A stretch of 64,000 nucleotides of DNA from DASUNQ01 sp035536455 (GTDB taxonomy: Bacteria > Acidobacteriota > Thermoanaerobaculia > Multivoradales > UBA5704). Both the position numbers and the translations under genes were made by a program. The stretch is taken from assembly GCA_035536455.1 (NCBI GenBank), contig DATLOC010000058.1, positions 75,310-139,309 on the forward strand, in the 5' to 3' direction. This document shows, piece by piece, positions 47,657 through 55,785 of this stretch (the stretch's first letter is position 1; each line of letters opens with the position of its first letter). The notes below the pieces were generated by a model. That model saw only the letters and a program-made list of their open reading frames with translations, did no database searches and was not told the origin of the DNA.

Positions 47657-48090
47657 GACGCGAACCTCGCGAGCAGGGGCCCGAGTAGGTACGCCGCGAA
47701 GAGCCCGATCCCGTACAGCGCGGCCGACAGCCACAGCACGCCGCGGCTGAAGCGGCTCGCGACCTGGCAGGCGGCCGGGTCGTCGATTGGGCAGCCGAGG
47801 GTCCGGGCGCGCAACCGAGGCGCGAGCCAGTAGACGTAGCCGAGGTTGCCGGCGATGAGGACGCCGGCGACGGTGAAGGTCCACGCCTTGTGCCGCGACA
47901 GGGCGACGAGCCAGGGGAGGGCCGAGAGCGTCGAGGCCACCGTCGCCCCCAGCCCGACGAGCACGAGCAGCGACGGCAGCGCGCAACAGACCAGCGTCCC
48001 GAGCGAGGTGAAGAGAGAGAGCAGCGACGACGCCGTCACTTTCGGCGAGGCCGCTCCGGGCGGTGGCAGACTCTGAGATCCAGCTCGCAT
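47653..48090 (-). CDS. MerT-like mercuric/metal transporter
   Basis: 145 aa from ATG 48090, behind AAGGAGGAGCGC. Three to four membrane helices are predicted. The first carries the vicinal Cys pair of MerT (TLVCCALPSLLVLVGLG) and a second Cys pair lies in the loop after helix 3 (LGCPIDDPAACQVA). In mercury systems the metal passes from periplasmic MerP to these Cys pairs. Here the MerP-like partner carries selenocysteine. No merA or merR was found. Copper or another soft metal is also possible. Confidence 0.78.
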   Translation of the reverse strand: MRAGSQSLPPPGAASPKVTASSLLSLFTSLGTLVCCALPSLLVLVGLGATVASTLSALPWLVALSRHKAWTFTVAGVLIAGNLGYVYWLAPRLRARTLGCPIDDPAACQVASRFSRGVLWLSAALYGIGLFAAYLLGPLLARFAS

Positions 48091-48156
48091 GCGCTCCTCC
48101 TTGGCGAGAAATTCCACGCCGCGACGGCGGCGAGGCACACTTCTCCCGTGGGAGCG

Positions 48157-48504
48157 CTAGATCAGGAAGACGGCGAGGAGGGTATGGAGGCCGGTGCCCC
48201 GGACGACCGCGAGGGGCGGCGGGTGCTCGGCGAGCGCGGACGCCTCGCCGAAGACCAGCAGTTCGGCGACCGCCCGCGGCGCGACGGCGACCGGCGCGAG
48301 CGCGATCGGCCCAGGCGCCTGCGGCGCCTTCTCGCCGGCCGGCTGGCAGCAGTCCGAGGACATGCCGTCACAGGTCGAGGCGGCGGCGGTGTCATCCATC
48401 GGGCAGGAGGCCGGCTCGCGGCAGGGAGGACCGCTCAGACCCACCACCAGCGTCCACGCCGCGAGGGCGAAGGCAACGGTGGGGAAGCGGCGCCGCAAGT
48501 CCAT
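48157..48504 (-). CDS. Small secreted Cys-rich protein heading the MerT-like operon
   Basis: 115 aa from ATG 48504. A membrane/signal segment (VAFALAAWTLVVGLSG) is followed by CREPASCPMDDTAAASTCDG and MSSDCCQPAG, five to six Cys in ~30 residues, then a hydrophobic Ala/Pro tail. TAGAAT (48512-48517) lies 7 nt before the ATG, so it probably starts a leaderless operon mRNA. A gene of the same style heads the RND efflux operon at 61356-61628. Metal binding is inferred from the Cys content and the neighbours. Confidence 0.65.
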   Translation of the reverse strand: MDLRRRFPTVAFALAAWTLVVGLSGPPCREPASCPMDDTAAASTCDGMSSDCCQPAGEKAPQAPGPIALAPVAVAPRAVAELLVFGEASALAEHPPPLAVVRGTGLHTLLAVFLI

Positions 48505-48519
48505 CGACGGGATTCTAGG

Positions 48520-48768
48520 TCAGAGCCGCCGGCCGTAGATCCAGAAGAACGCGTCCCCCCGAAGGCGCACCGCCGACCATCCTTGGCGGGCGGAGTAATG
48601 GGCTCTCAGGTGTTTGACCGCGCCGTTCTCCTCGTAGACGGCGATCACCTCTTCCCACTCCAAGGGCGGGGTCGAGCCGCTCATCCATTCGAGGTGACGG
48701 GTATCGGACAGATACTCCTCGAGAGCACGGCGCGTGCGCTCCGACCCAGACTCTCTGATCGCTTCCAT
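48520..48768 (-). CDS. Hypothetical protein
   Basis: 82 aa from ATG 48768 (a TTG nine codons upstream is possible). It is a soluble mixed alpha/beta sequence (RRALEEYLSDTRHLEWMSGS, VIAVYEENGAVKHLRAHYSA, VRLRGDAFFWIYGRRL) without Cys or signal. I do not recognise the family. Its stop lies next to the -10 box of the Cys-rich gene, so it belongs to a separate transcript upstream of the metal operon. Confidence 0.5.
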   Translation of the reverse strand: MEAIRESGSERTRRALEEYLSDTRHLEWMSGSTPPLEWEEVIAVYEENGAVKHLRAHYSARQGWSAVRLRGDAFFWIYGRRL

Positions 48769-48864
48769 TCCGGTCCGAAGTCCCCGCCCGCGCAACGCCG
48801 CAAGAGCAGTGCCATCGCACCTCGGCCATAAGACCTCGCGAGGCCGGCCGCGCCAGCCGCTGCG

Positions 48865-49218
48865 CTAGTTGTCCCGCTGGTGTCCGTCAGAGCTGGCGGA
48901 GCCGTTGGTGCGAGGGAGCTGCTTCCACACCGCGGTCGAGCCGACGAGGAACATGGTCTCCTCGGCCGCGGGGGGCTCGCAGGGGGACCCTCCGTACCTC
49001 AGGAGGAGGGCGTCGATGACCTCCCGGACGAGAGGCTGGGATCCTGGAAAGAGGTAGACCTGCCGCGGGATGTGGGGACCCCGCGAGGCGAGCATCGCCA
49101 TCCCGTCGGCTCCCTCCGGAGAACGGACGAAGGCCAGCAGCATGCTGGCAATCGTCGCCTCCTCTTCCCGGGATTCCTCGGGGAGACTCAAGCAGAAGCA
49201 CGGCCCAAGACTGCCCAC
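48865..49218 (-). CDS. Hypothetical protein
   Basis: 117 aa with a GTG start, which is uncertain. The sequence has a Cys pair at the start (PCFCLSLPEE) and a coherent soluble core (TIASMLLAFVRSPEGADGMA, VREVIDALLLRYGGSP). No known motif. It lies alone in a gap-rich region next to decayed toxin-antitoxin genes. Confidence 0.4.
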   Translation of the reverse strand: MGSLGPCFCLSLPEESREEEATIASMLLAFVRSPEGADGMAMLASRGPHIPRQVYLFPGSQPLVREVIDALLLRYGGSPCEPPAAEETMFLVGSTAVWKQLPRTNGSASSDGHQRDN

Positions 49219-49355
49219 CGCCCGCTCCTCGCCCGCCTTTGACTGCGCGAATGTAGGAGGAGAGTAGCACAGACCCGATCAGCCCCCCCCCCGGCCCGCG
49301 GGGCCGCGAGGGTATGCTTCCATACAAACCCCCGAGGCCAGAAGAGTCGAACGTC

Positions 49356-49604
49356 ATGCAAGCACATCGGACCCGAGCCAGGGTCACAGAGGATCACGAG
49401 GTCACGGTGACGTTGCCTTCTGACTTTCCAGCGGGCGAGGCGGAAGTCATCGTGATTGCCGAGCCGCCGCAGACGGGACCACGCGGCGCGACTCCGGCGG
49501 CCGATTTCAACAACTGGCTCGACGGCACTCTCCGCCGGCTACCGCCGGCACCGAGCCCACCGCTCGATGCGCTTCGCCGCGAAAACCTCTACGAAGACGA
49601 CTGA
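49356..49604 (+). CDS. VapB-like antitoxin
   Basis: 82 aa. The beta-type N-terminus (ARVTEDHEVTVTLPSDFPAG, EAEVIVIAEPP) and the short C-terminus ending PLDALRRENLYEDD match a class of VapB-like antitoxins that precede PIN-domain toxins. The following PIN gene lacks its first half, so this antitoxin seems to be without its target here. ATG 49356 is chosen over an upstream ATG at 49314 because the domain begins with it. Confidence 0.65.
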   Translation: MQAHRTRARVTEDHEVTVTLPSDFPAGEAEVIVIAEPPQTGPRGATPAADFNNWLDGTLRRLPPAPSPPLDALRRENLYEDD

Positions 49605-49613
49605 TCGTTCGGC

Positions 49614-49814
49614 GTGTTGGTCGAAGACGAGGGGGACAGCCGACCGCTGGACCAGATCGTCGCCAGCGACGGCATAACCGGCAAGCGCGCTCACGACGGG
49701 TGCATCGTGGCGCTCATGCTGTCGCACGTTTCTCGAATTCTGACGCTCAACGGAGGAGACTTCGCGAGCATCGCCGGAGTCGTCGTCCTCGAGCCGCAAG
49801 CCGTGGCCGGTTGA
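49614..49814 (+). pseudogene. Truncated PIN-domain (VapC-like) toxin
   Basis: Only the C-terminal part of a PIN ribonuclease remains: SDGITGKRAHDGCIVALMLS, then HVSRILTLNGGDFASIAGVVVLEP. These hold the late acidic residues (the Asp of AHD and the Asp of GGDF). The N-terminal half with the first catalytic Asp (LLDTNV-type) is missing. It begins about 10 nt after the antitoxin stop, so the deletion is internal to a former vapBC operon. Confidence 0.75.
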
Positions 49815-49880
49815 CGCATCCGCCCACGCGCAGGAGCGGCGGCAGCGAAAGGCCGCCGCTTCGGCACCATCTGCTGCCGC

Positions 49881-50024
49881 ATGCGCGGCTATCGCAATTT
49901 GGTGCCGGACCTCCGCGCCACTGGCTCCAGCGCGCCGGGCTTCCACCGCGGGCAGCACTACGAGATCGAGGTCGGGGCGGGGCGGCTTACGATTCGAGCT
50001 GTAATGGCGCGCGTAAAGACCTGA
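49881..50024 (+). pseudogene. Short SymE-like fragment
   Basis: 47 aa from ATG 49881. The SymE core is recognisable (LVPDLRATGSSAPGFHRGQH, then YEIEVGAGRLTIRAV), but the G.WL..AGF turn is replaced by GSSAPGF and the N-terminus is short. The frame is open upstream to the stop at 49814 without a usual start. A 21-bp repeat array follows about 110 nt later, as with the SymE-like gene at 22399-22767. Confidence 0.55.
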
Positions 50025-50137
50025 CGCTGCTCCGCGAGGAGTCGCCAATCCTTGAGTCGTTCTCCTAGGGTGTCGGGCACGTCAGGATCTCCTTTCGTTC
50101 GTTGGGGATTGGGGGTGCGACGCTCCGCGACGCCCGC

Positions 50138-50452
50138 CGAGCGGCGCGAAATGGCCTCCGGGAGGCGCGGAACGCCCTGCAGCGGCTTCGGAACCCTTTC
50201 CCGGAGCGTGGGAATGGGTTGCGCGGGCCGGGGAACAGGTTGCGGAGCGCCGGGAACCCTTTCCGAGCGGCTCGGAGGAGGTTCCGCGGCGCGCGCAACC
50301 CATTCCCGGCGTCGCGCAATCAATTCCCGGCGCCGCGCAACAGGTTCCGGAGGGCGCGCAGGAGGTTCCGAGGTCCCGGGAGGACCTTGGGAGGCTCCAC
50401 CGGGGCGTCTGAAGGTCGCGCGGGGACATTTCGGGGCTTCCGGCGGGCGTTA
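50138..50452. repeat. 21-bp tandem repeat array 2
   Basis: About twelve clear 21-bp units from 50138 to 50389 with weaker ones to 50452. A good copy is CGGAGCGCCGGGAACCCTTTC; conserved are the leading CGG/CCG, the GGAAC/GCAAC middle and the final TTC. The variable three bases before TTC change from unit to unit. As in array 1, all frames are open because the period is a multiple of three. The array follows a SymE-like fragment. Confidence 0.88.
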
Positions 50453-50454
50453 CG

Positions 50455-50650
50455 CCACCTTCTCCAAGGCCCGCCGCGAGCTCCAGCTCCTCCTTCGTCA
50501 GGGCGCGGGCGGTCTTGGCGGTGGTGAGGGTGAGGGTGACGGCGCCGCCGGCGATCTGGACGGCGCTGACGCGCCATTCCGGCAGGCCGGCGAGGAGCAC
50601 CTGGATGCGCTCGGCCTTCAGGTGCTCGGTGACGGGGGTGGTGAACCGGG
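50455..50650 (-). pseudogene. Possible remnant of a pterin-4a-carbinolamine dehydratase-like gene
   Basis: The minus strand encodes ERIQVLLAGLPEWRVSAVQI and then VTLTLTTAKTARALTKEELE-LAAGL. These look like the first and last parts of pterin-4a-carbinolamine dehydratase (xxLLxxLPxW and VTLTLTTHDAGGLTxxDxxLA), without the central region holding the catalytic HHP. Upstream (about 50650-50760) another frame gives ALRERARVLFTQVHKLAD. The rest of the gap to 50977 holds no other gene I can support. Weak evidence. Confidence 0.25.
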
Positions 50651-50965
50651 CGGAATGCCCGGACCCGAAGTCGAATCGGCGAGCTTGTGGACCTGGGTGA
50701 AGAGGACGCGCGCCCGCTCGCGCAGGGCAAGGGCTTCCTCGGTCTGGCTGTTCGGGGGAGGCGGCGGGCGTATGCGCCGCAAGCGCCCGCGGCGGCGTTG
50801 CGAGGACGAACAGGGCGTCGAAGTGACTCAGGTGGGCCACGGGCGTGATTACCACCGCAGAGCGGTATAAAAGCTCTCCCATCTGGTTAGATCACGGTAC
50901 AGCATGGGATTGCGTGTCAACGCGCGTATCGGGGCCGTTGCTGGCATCTAACGCGTAGAGGGAGG

Positions 50966-50971
50966 TACAAT
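50966..50971 (+). promoter_or_regulatory. -10 box of the XRE gene, leaderless
   Basis: TACAAT lies exactly 6 nt before GTG 50978; no ribosome site lies between. Confidence 0.5.
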
Positions 50972-50977
50972 CCCGGC

Positions 50978-51415
50978 GTGGATCTCAGCCAACAGGCCGA
51001 CGCCGAGACCCTGCGGGTGCGCACGGCCCTGCGCGAGCTGATCCGCCGCAAGCGCATGTCGTTGCGCGAGGTCGGGATCCTCATCGGCCGGCGGCACGAT
51101 TACCTGCGGCAGGTCTTCAGCGGCGCGATCGAGCTTCGGTACTACCACATCGCCGGCATCCTCGCCGCGCTCGACGTCTCGCCGGTGGAGTTCTTCGAGG
51201 AGGTCTACGGCCCGCCCGACGTGCGCGGCAAGCCCGCGGCCGCGCCGCCCCACCCGGCGTACCCGCTCAGCGCGCGCCTCGTACGGCACGCGAGCCTGCG
51301 CGTGCTGATCTGGAGACTCAAAGAGAAGGGGATCTTCAGCGACGAGGAGATCGAGCGCCTCTTCGCGGAGCTCGACCGCGAGATGCCCGAAGTGCCGCCG
51401 CTGCCTAACGGCTGA
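50978..51415 (+). CDS. XRE-type helix-turn-helix regulator
   Basis: 145 aa, GTG start. The DNA-binding domain spans about residues 10-70 (TALRELIRRKRMSLREVGIL, GRRHDYLRQVFSGAIELRYY). The C-terminal part is mostly helical (LRVLIWRLKEKGIFSDEEIE) with no known ligand domain. It converges on, and overlaps by 11 nt, the zinc-finger/TPR gene. This gene pair recurs in Acidobacteriota genomes as I recall them, and the two proteins may work together in one regulatory unit. Confidence 0.75.
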   Translation: MDLSQQADAETLRVRTALRELIRRKRMSLREVGILIGRRHDYLRQVFSGAIELRYYHIAGILAALDVSPVEFFEEVYGPPDVRGKPAAAPPHPAYPLSARLVRHASLRVLIWRLKEKGIFSDEEIERLFAELDREMPEVPPLPNG

Positions 51416-52742
51416 GCTGCGGCAGGCTTTCCTGGAACTTCTTCGCCACGTCGCGCAGCAGCGCGACGACGGCGTGCTGCGAGCGGGCGATCTCCTGGAG
51501 CTTGAGGAGCGCGGCGATCAGCTCGCGCCCGACGCCGAGCGACTGGAAGAGGGGGATCGTCTCGGCCACGGTGCCGACCAACTGCGCGACGAGGCCCTGG
51601 CGGGCGTAGACCTCCGCCAGGTCGAGCGAAACGACGGCGACCTCGACCGTCAGGTCCTTCCGCATGTAGGTGTCGCGCACCTGCTCGAGCCGGAACTGCG
51701 CCGCGCCGTACAGGCCGAGCTCGCGCTCCACCTTCCCCTTCACCCAGCCGACGCGCAGGTGGACCAGCTCGTCGGTGCACTCTGCGAACTGCGGCTCGGA
51801 GAGAGCCAGCAGGTCGTAGGCGTGGGCGGGTTGCTGGAGCTCGACGAAGCAGTAGACGAGGTTCTGCGTCGCGGCCCACAGGAGGTCGAGGTCGTGCGGG
51901 CGGCCGGTGAGCATCGGCAAGCAGCGCTGGAGGGGGGCAACGGCATCCTGCGGCTGCCCCGAAGCGATCTTGACGAGTGCGAACCCGATGAGCGCATTGA
52001 CCTCGCCTCTACGGTCGCGCAGTTTTCTGTAGAGGTGCGTTGCAACCCTATAGAGCCGAACAGCCGCCCCGAAATCACGCTGAAAACTACGGAAAGAGGC
52101 GGTCTGGCTAGCCAGCACGGCGTGCAGAGCGGCGTCGCCGCTACCGCTTCGTCGAAACGCATCGGCCCTCTCGAATGCAGCCGCCGCCTGCGCGACCTCG
52201 CTGCGAACGCGATGCGCGGTCCCCGCTTGGGCCCAGGCGCGGGCCAATCCGTCATTGACCAGCGAACGCGGGCTGGGGCCTGCGCAGGCCGCCGCCTCCG
52301 CCGCGGCGAGCGCCAAGCGGGCGAACCGGAGCATTTCGTCCGAATCCCGGTAGCGCACTTCGTGGCTCCGCTCGACATAGGCCGCGGATAGCTCCAGCGA
52401 GGCATAGCGGGTGCCGTTCCGGACCTTCAGCTCCTGCCGCTCGGCGGGCAGCCGATCGAGCTCGGCGAGCAGCTTCTGCGCGGGAGGGTGGCGGCGCTCC
52501 AGCTCGGCGGCGACATCCCGATCGATGGCCTCGAAGGCTTGATCGTAAGCGCCGGCCGGCGGACGACGTCCCTCGCCGCTCCCCCCGGGGAAGGCGGCGG
52601 CGAGGGATGGAGCCTGGGTGCAGGTCTCGCAGCCGGCGAGAAGGTGACGAGCGACGAGGCGGCGCTCCTCGGGCGTCGCCTCGCCGGCTGCGAAGCGGGC
52701 CAGCACGTCAGGGGAAATCGAGTGCTCGCGCTCGTCGTCCAC
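51405..52742 (-). CDS. Zinc-finger (anti-sigma-like) protein with TPR-like repeats
   Basis: 445 aa with a GTG start. The N-terminus carries a putative zf-HC2 site (LVARHLLAGCETCTQAP; His and two Cys), typical of anti-sigma factors. No membrane helix follows. The remaining ~350 residues are tandem helical hairpins of TPR type (YRKLRDRRGEVNALIGFALV, ELVHLRVGWVKGKVERELGL, EVAVVSLDLAEVYARQGLVA). It may sense or sequester a regulator. The XRE gene overlaps its 3' end; a small exported protein gene lies directly upstream on the same strand. Confidence 0.72.
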   Translation of the reverse strand: MDDEREHSISPDVLARFAAGEATPEERRLVARHLLAGCETCTQAPSLAAAFPGGSGEGRRPPAGAYDQAFEAIDRDVAAELERRHPPAQKLLAELDRLPAERQELKVRNGTRYASLELSAAYVERSHEVRYRDSDEMLRFARLALAAAEAAACAGPSPRSLVNDGLARAWAQAGTAHRVRSEVAQAAAAFERADAFRRSGSGDAALHAVLASQTASFRSFQRDFGAAVRLYRVATHLYRKLRDRRGEVNALIGFALVKIASGQPQDAVAPLQRCLPMLTGRPHDLDLLWAATQNLVYCFVELQQPAHAYDLLALSEPQFAECTDELVHLRVGWVKGKVERELGLYGAAQFRLEQVRDTYMRKDLTVEVAVVSLDLAEVYARQGLVAQLVGTVAETIPLFQSLGVGRELIAALLKLQEIARSQHAVVALLRDVAKKFQESLPQLSR

Positions 52743-52796
52743 TGGTAGAGCAATTTTATACGGAATCGCGCGTCCGCTCGTCGGCGATTGCGCTCC

Positions 52797-53108
52797 CTAC
52801 GGGCCGGCGGGGCCCTCGGGCGGCTCGGGACCCATCCCCGGAGGGCAAGGCTTCGGCACGCCGTTGGGATCGAGTCCACAATGGTTGTTCTCGAACACGG
52901 GCCGCATCCGGCCAGCGTCACCTTCACCAGGCCCCGGCTGATCGGTCCAGCTCATCCAGCGGGCGATCCGCTCGAGCCACCCAGCGATCCAGCCGCCCGC
53001 GTCCGTCCGCGCTGGCGAATCCATCGCCCCTGCCCAGGCGGCGGGCGCCACCATCAGCAGACACACCACCACCGCCAGCCCGAGGGCCGCTTTCCGCAAA
53101 CCTTTCAT
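52797..53108 (-). CDS. Small exported protein
   Basis: 103 aa from ATG 53108, which has GGAGGG 9 nt upstream; an earlier ATG at 53117 sits right on that box. A signal peptide (AALGLAVVVCLLMVAPAAWA) is followed by a Trp-containing amphipathic stretch and a C-terminus with CGLDPNGVPKPCPPGMGPEP. The two Cys may form a disulfide. It lies 54 nt upstream of the zf/TPR gene, same strand. Function unknown. Confidence 0.65.
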   Translation of the reverse strand: MKGLRKAALGLAVVVCLLMVAPAAWAGAMDSPARTDAGGWIAGWLERIARWMSWTDQPGPGEGDAGRMRPVFENNHCGLDPNGVPKPCPPGMGPEPPEGPAGP

Positions 53109-53213
53109 GGGATTCATCCCTCCGTCGGGTCGGAGCCCGGCCCGGAGCGGCGCGGGACGCCCGCATTGCGATAGTGCCACACGAGGCAAGCGGTTTGCAG
53201 AGCGCGGCCGAAC

Positions 53214-53882
53214 ATGAGCAAGCTCTGGCGTGAGAACGGCCTTTCCTTGGTGCTCGTGGCGCTGTTCGTGTTTTCGTTTTTTGGCCAGGTGGCGGCCGGG
53301 CATCGCGCCCACAACGAGGAGCAGCGGCAGCACGGAGAGCCCACCGTAGGGGTCGGCGAGTACCTGCGCAGCGGCCACTTCCTCGAAGCGACGGCGGAGA
53401 ACTGGGAGTCGGAGTTCCTGCAGATGTTCGCCTACGTCCTGCTGACCGCCTGGCTCTACCAGAAGGGCTCTTCCGAGTCGCGCAAGCTCGACGCCGAGAA
53501 CAAGCAGGACCGCGACCCGCGCGAGCACCGGCGGCGCCCGCGGGCCCCGTGGCCGGTGCGCAAGGGAGGCGAGGTGGTGCTGTGGCTGTACGAGCACTCC
53601 CTGGCTCTCGTCTTCCTCCTGCTCTTCCTCTTCTCGATCGCCTGGCACGCACGCGGCGGATTGATCCACCACAACGAGGAGCAACTCGCCCACGGCCAGC
53701 CGCCGGTCGGGCTTGCCGACTACGTCGGCGGCGCGCAGTTCTGGTTCGAGTCGTTCCAGAACTGGCAGAGCGAGTTCCTCTCGCTCGTGGCGATGGTCGT
53801 CCTGTCGATCTGGCTCCGCCAGCGGTACTCGCCGGAGAGCAAGCCGGTGGACGCGCCGCACGGCGAGACGGGCACGGGTTAG
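53214..53882 (+). CDS. DUF6766-like membrane protein with internal duplication
   Basis: 222 aa, four membrane helices. Two halves repeat the same pattern: helix, H.AHNEEQ...G.P.VG..EYL.SG.F, then ENW.SEFLQM..Y..L..WL (first half near residues 8-85, second near 125-205: IHHNEEQLAHGQPPVGLADY, NWQSEFLSLVAMVVLSIWLR). The duplication suggests a pseudo-twofold fold. The family is widespread without known function, to my knowledge. It is convergent with the broken oxidoreductase gene. Confidence 0.72.
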   Translation: MSKLWRENGLSLVLVALFVFSFFGQVAAGHRAHNEEQRQHGEPTVGVGEYLRSGHFLEATAENWESEFLQMFAYVLLTAWLYQKGSSESRKLDAENKQDRDPREHRRRPRAPWPVRKGGEVVLWLYEHSLALVFLLLFLFSIAWHARGGLIHHNEEQLAHGQPPVGLADYVGGAQFWFESFQNWQSEFLSLVAMVVLSIWLRQRYSPESKPVDAPHGETGTG

Positions 53883-53889
53883 CGGCGAG

Positions 53890-55144
53890 CTAGGCCGCCT
53901 CCACCGCGCGCGCGGCGAGGCGGCCGGAGACGACCGCCCCTTCCATCGTCGCCAGGTACTGCTGCCGCGTGTAGTCCCCGGCCAGGGTGAGGCCCGGGAC
54001 CGGCGTCGCCTGCGGCGGGCGCAGCGCGTCGTTGCCGGGGGAGAGGGAGTAGAAGTCGGCCGGGAGCTTGACGACGCGGTAGTCGAGGATGCGGCCGCGC
54101 AGCGAGATGCCGAGCCGCTCGGCGTCGCGCAGCGTGATCTCCAGGATCTCGGCGGGGCGCATCGGGATGAACGGCTCGGCCGGCGTCAGGATGATCGACA
54201 GCCGCCCGCGGCTCTGGCGGAACGTCGAGCTCGAGCTGGATCGTCACCGCCGGCATCGACGGCAGCCGCAGCATGGGCTCGAACCAGGAGTGGCCGCCGA
54301 AGGCCTGCCGCACGAGCTGCTGCGCCGGCGCGAGCGACGCCGCCAGGACGACGTGCTCGGCGGCGATCCGCTCGCCGCCGCCGATCTCGACGCCGGTCAC
54401 CCGCCCGTTGCGCGTCAGGAGCCGCGTGACCTTGGCCCGCGTCCGCACCTCGCCGCCGCGTTGCACGATGGCCGCGGCGAGCGGCGCCGCCAGGACCTCG
54501 GTCATGCCGCCGAGGAAGGCGCCGACACGGACCGTGAAGAGCCGCGCCAAGTAGGGCCCCAGCGTGCCGAAGAAGGCGTAGGCGGAGTAGCGCTCCGGCG
54601 GCAGGAAGTAGAGCCCGGAGGTCAGCGGCACGAGCACGTTCTGGATGGCGCTCTCGGTGACGCCGGCGGCCTCCGCCTTCGCCCGCACGTTCCACTGGTC
54701 CAGCCCGGCCGGGTTGGCGAAGTACTCGACGAGGCCGGCGCTGATGAAAGCCGCGAGGGTGACGCGGTCGAGGACGGAGAGGATCTCGAAGTTCCCGAGC
54801 GCCCCGGCGAGGGTCTCGAAGGGCCGGTAGAGCGGCGCGGCGCCGAAGACGCCGCTGCCGCGCCCGTCCGGGAGGCGGATCTCGACCTCGTCCTCCCAGT
54901 AGACGATGTCGTCGACGTCGAGCCCGGCCTGGCGCAGCAGCGCGGGGAGGGCGGCGTAGAAGCCGAGCATCCGGTGGAGCCCTGACTCGACGTCCATCCC
55001 GCGGTCGTTCCAGGAGGAGGTGCGCCCGCCGACGACCGCGCCGCCCTCGAGCAGCAGCACGCCGCGCCCGCGGCAGCCGAGCTCGATCCCGCAGCTCAGG
55101 CCGGCGAGCCCGGCCCCGACGACGACGACGTCCGCGTGCTGCAT
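53890..55144 (-). pseudogene. Phytoene-desaturase-like FAD oxidoreductase with frameshift and deletion
   Basis: From ATG 55144 the frame starts with the FAD-binding motif VVVVGAGLAGLSCGIELGCR and GGAVVGGRTSSWNDRGMDVE, typical of HpnE/CrtI-type desaturases. It runs to MPAVTIQLELD, then loses frame near 54220. A second frame picks up SRGRLSIILTPAEPFIPMRP and continues DYRVVKLPADFYSLSPGNDA and TPVPGLTLAGDYTRQQYLAT to the normal C-terminus at 53890. Compared with homologues as I recall them, ~20-25 residues are also missing at the junction. Probably inactive, unless this is an assembly error. Confidence 0.75.
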
Positions 55145-55236
55145 GACGCACTTGAGAATGACATAGATTTCTGGGGCAGGCGAAGACATCGGCAACGGGA
55201 TTGCAGGCGTGAACGCGCGCCGTCAGCCACATCCCG

Positions 55237-55785
55237 ATGCACGGGAGCATCTTCCTGCAGCTCCAGCATTACGTGACCGCCCATCACGGCGCGTCCGCGT
55301 GGCCGGAGGTGTTGTGGGCGGCCGGCGTCCCGGAACGGACGTACTTACACTCCGAGGCCTACCCTGACGCCGAAGCCTTCGCGCTGCTCCGGTGCGCGGC
55401 CTACACGCAGCAGAAACCCGTTCCGGAGTTCCTGGAAAACTTCGGCGAGTTCATTACCCCTTGGCTGATGGAGCTTTACGCTCCGCTGATCCCGGAGACC
55501 TGGGGCACGCTCGAGCTGCTGCTCAACACCGAGGAGACGATCCACGGCATCGTCCGCGCCACCAACCCCGACGCCGAGCCGCCCCACCTCCAGTTCACCC
55601 GGACCGGCCCGTGCGCCCTCCGCTTCGTCTACGACGCGCCCCTCCCGGTGGGAGGACTGGCGAAAGGGATCATCCAGGGCGTCGCCAACCACTACGGCGA
55701 CAGGGTCGACGTGCAGGAGACCCGACACGCCGGCGGCGCGGTCGAGATGGACATTCAGATCCTCCCGCGGGAGGAGGCCCGCTAG
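55237..55785 (+). CDS. H-NOX-type heme NO-binding domain protein, variant
   Basis: 182 aa, the full length of a bacterial H-NOX. The start MHGSIFLQLQHYV and the proximal heme ligand His at residue 103 (EETIHGIVRATNPD) are present. The YxSxR motif that holds the heme propionates (residues 131/133/135 in the classical numbering) is replaced by V-D-P in ALRFVYDAPLP. Heme may be bound weakly or differently. It would be a soluble gas or redox sensor. It is divergent from the desaturase pseudogene and overlaps the RND gene's 3' end by 4 nt; no kinase or cyclase partner lies next to it. Confidence 0.8.
   Translation: MHGSIFLQLQHYVTAHHGASAWPEVLWAAGVPERTYLHSEAYPDAEAFALLRCAAYTQQKPVPEFLENFGEFITPWLMELYAPLIPETWGTLELLLNTEETIHGIVRATNPDAEPPHLQFTRTGPCALRFVYDAPLPVGGLAKGIIQGVANHYGDRVDVQETRHAGGAVEMDIQILPREEAR

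Noticed and set aside
50102..50527. An Arg/Asn/Pro heptad-repeat protein over array 2
   Set aside because: Several frames on both strands are equally open for the same reason as in array 1.
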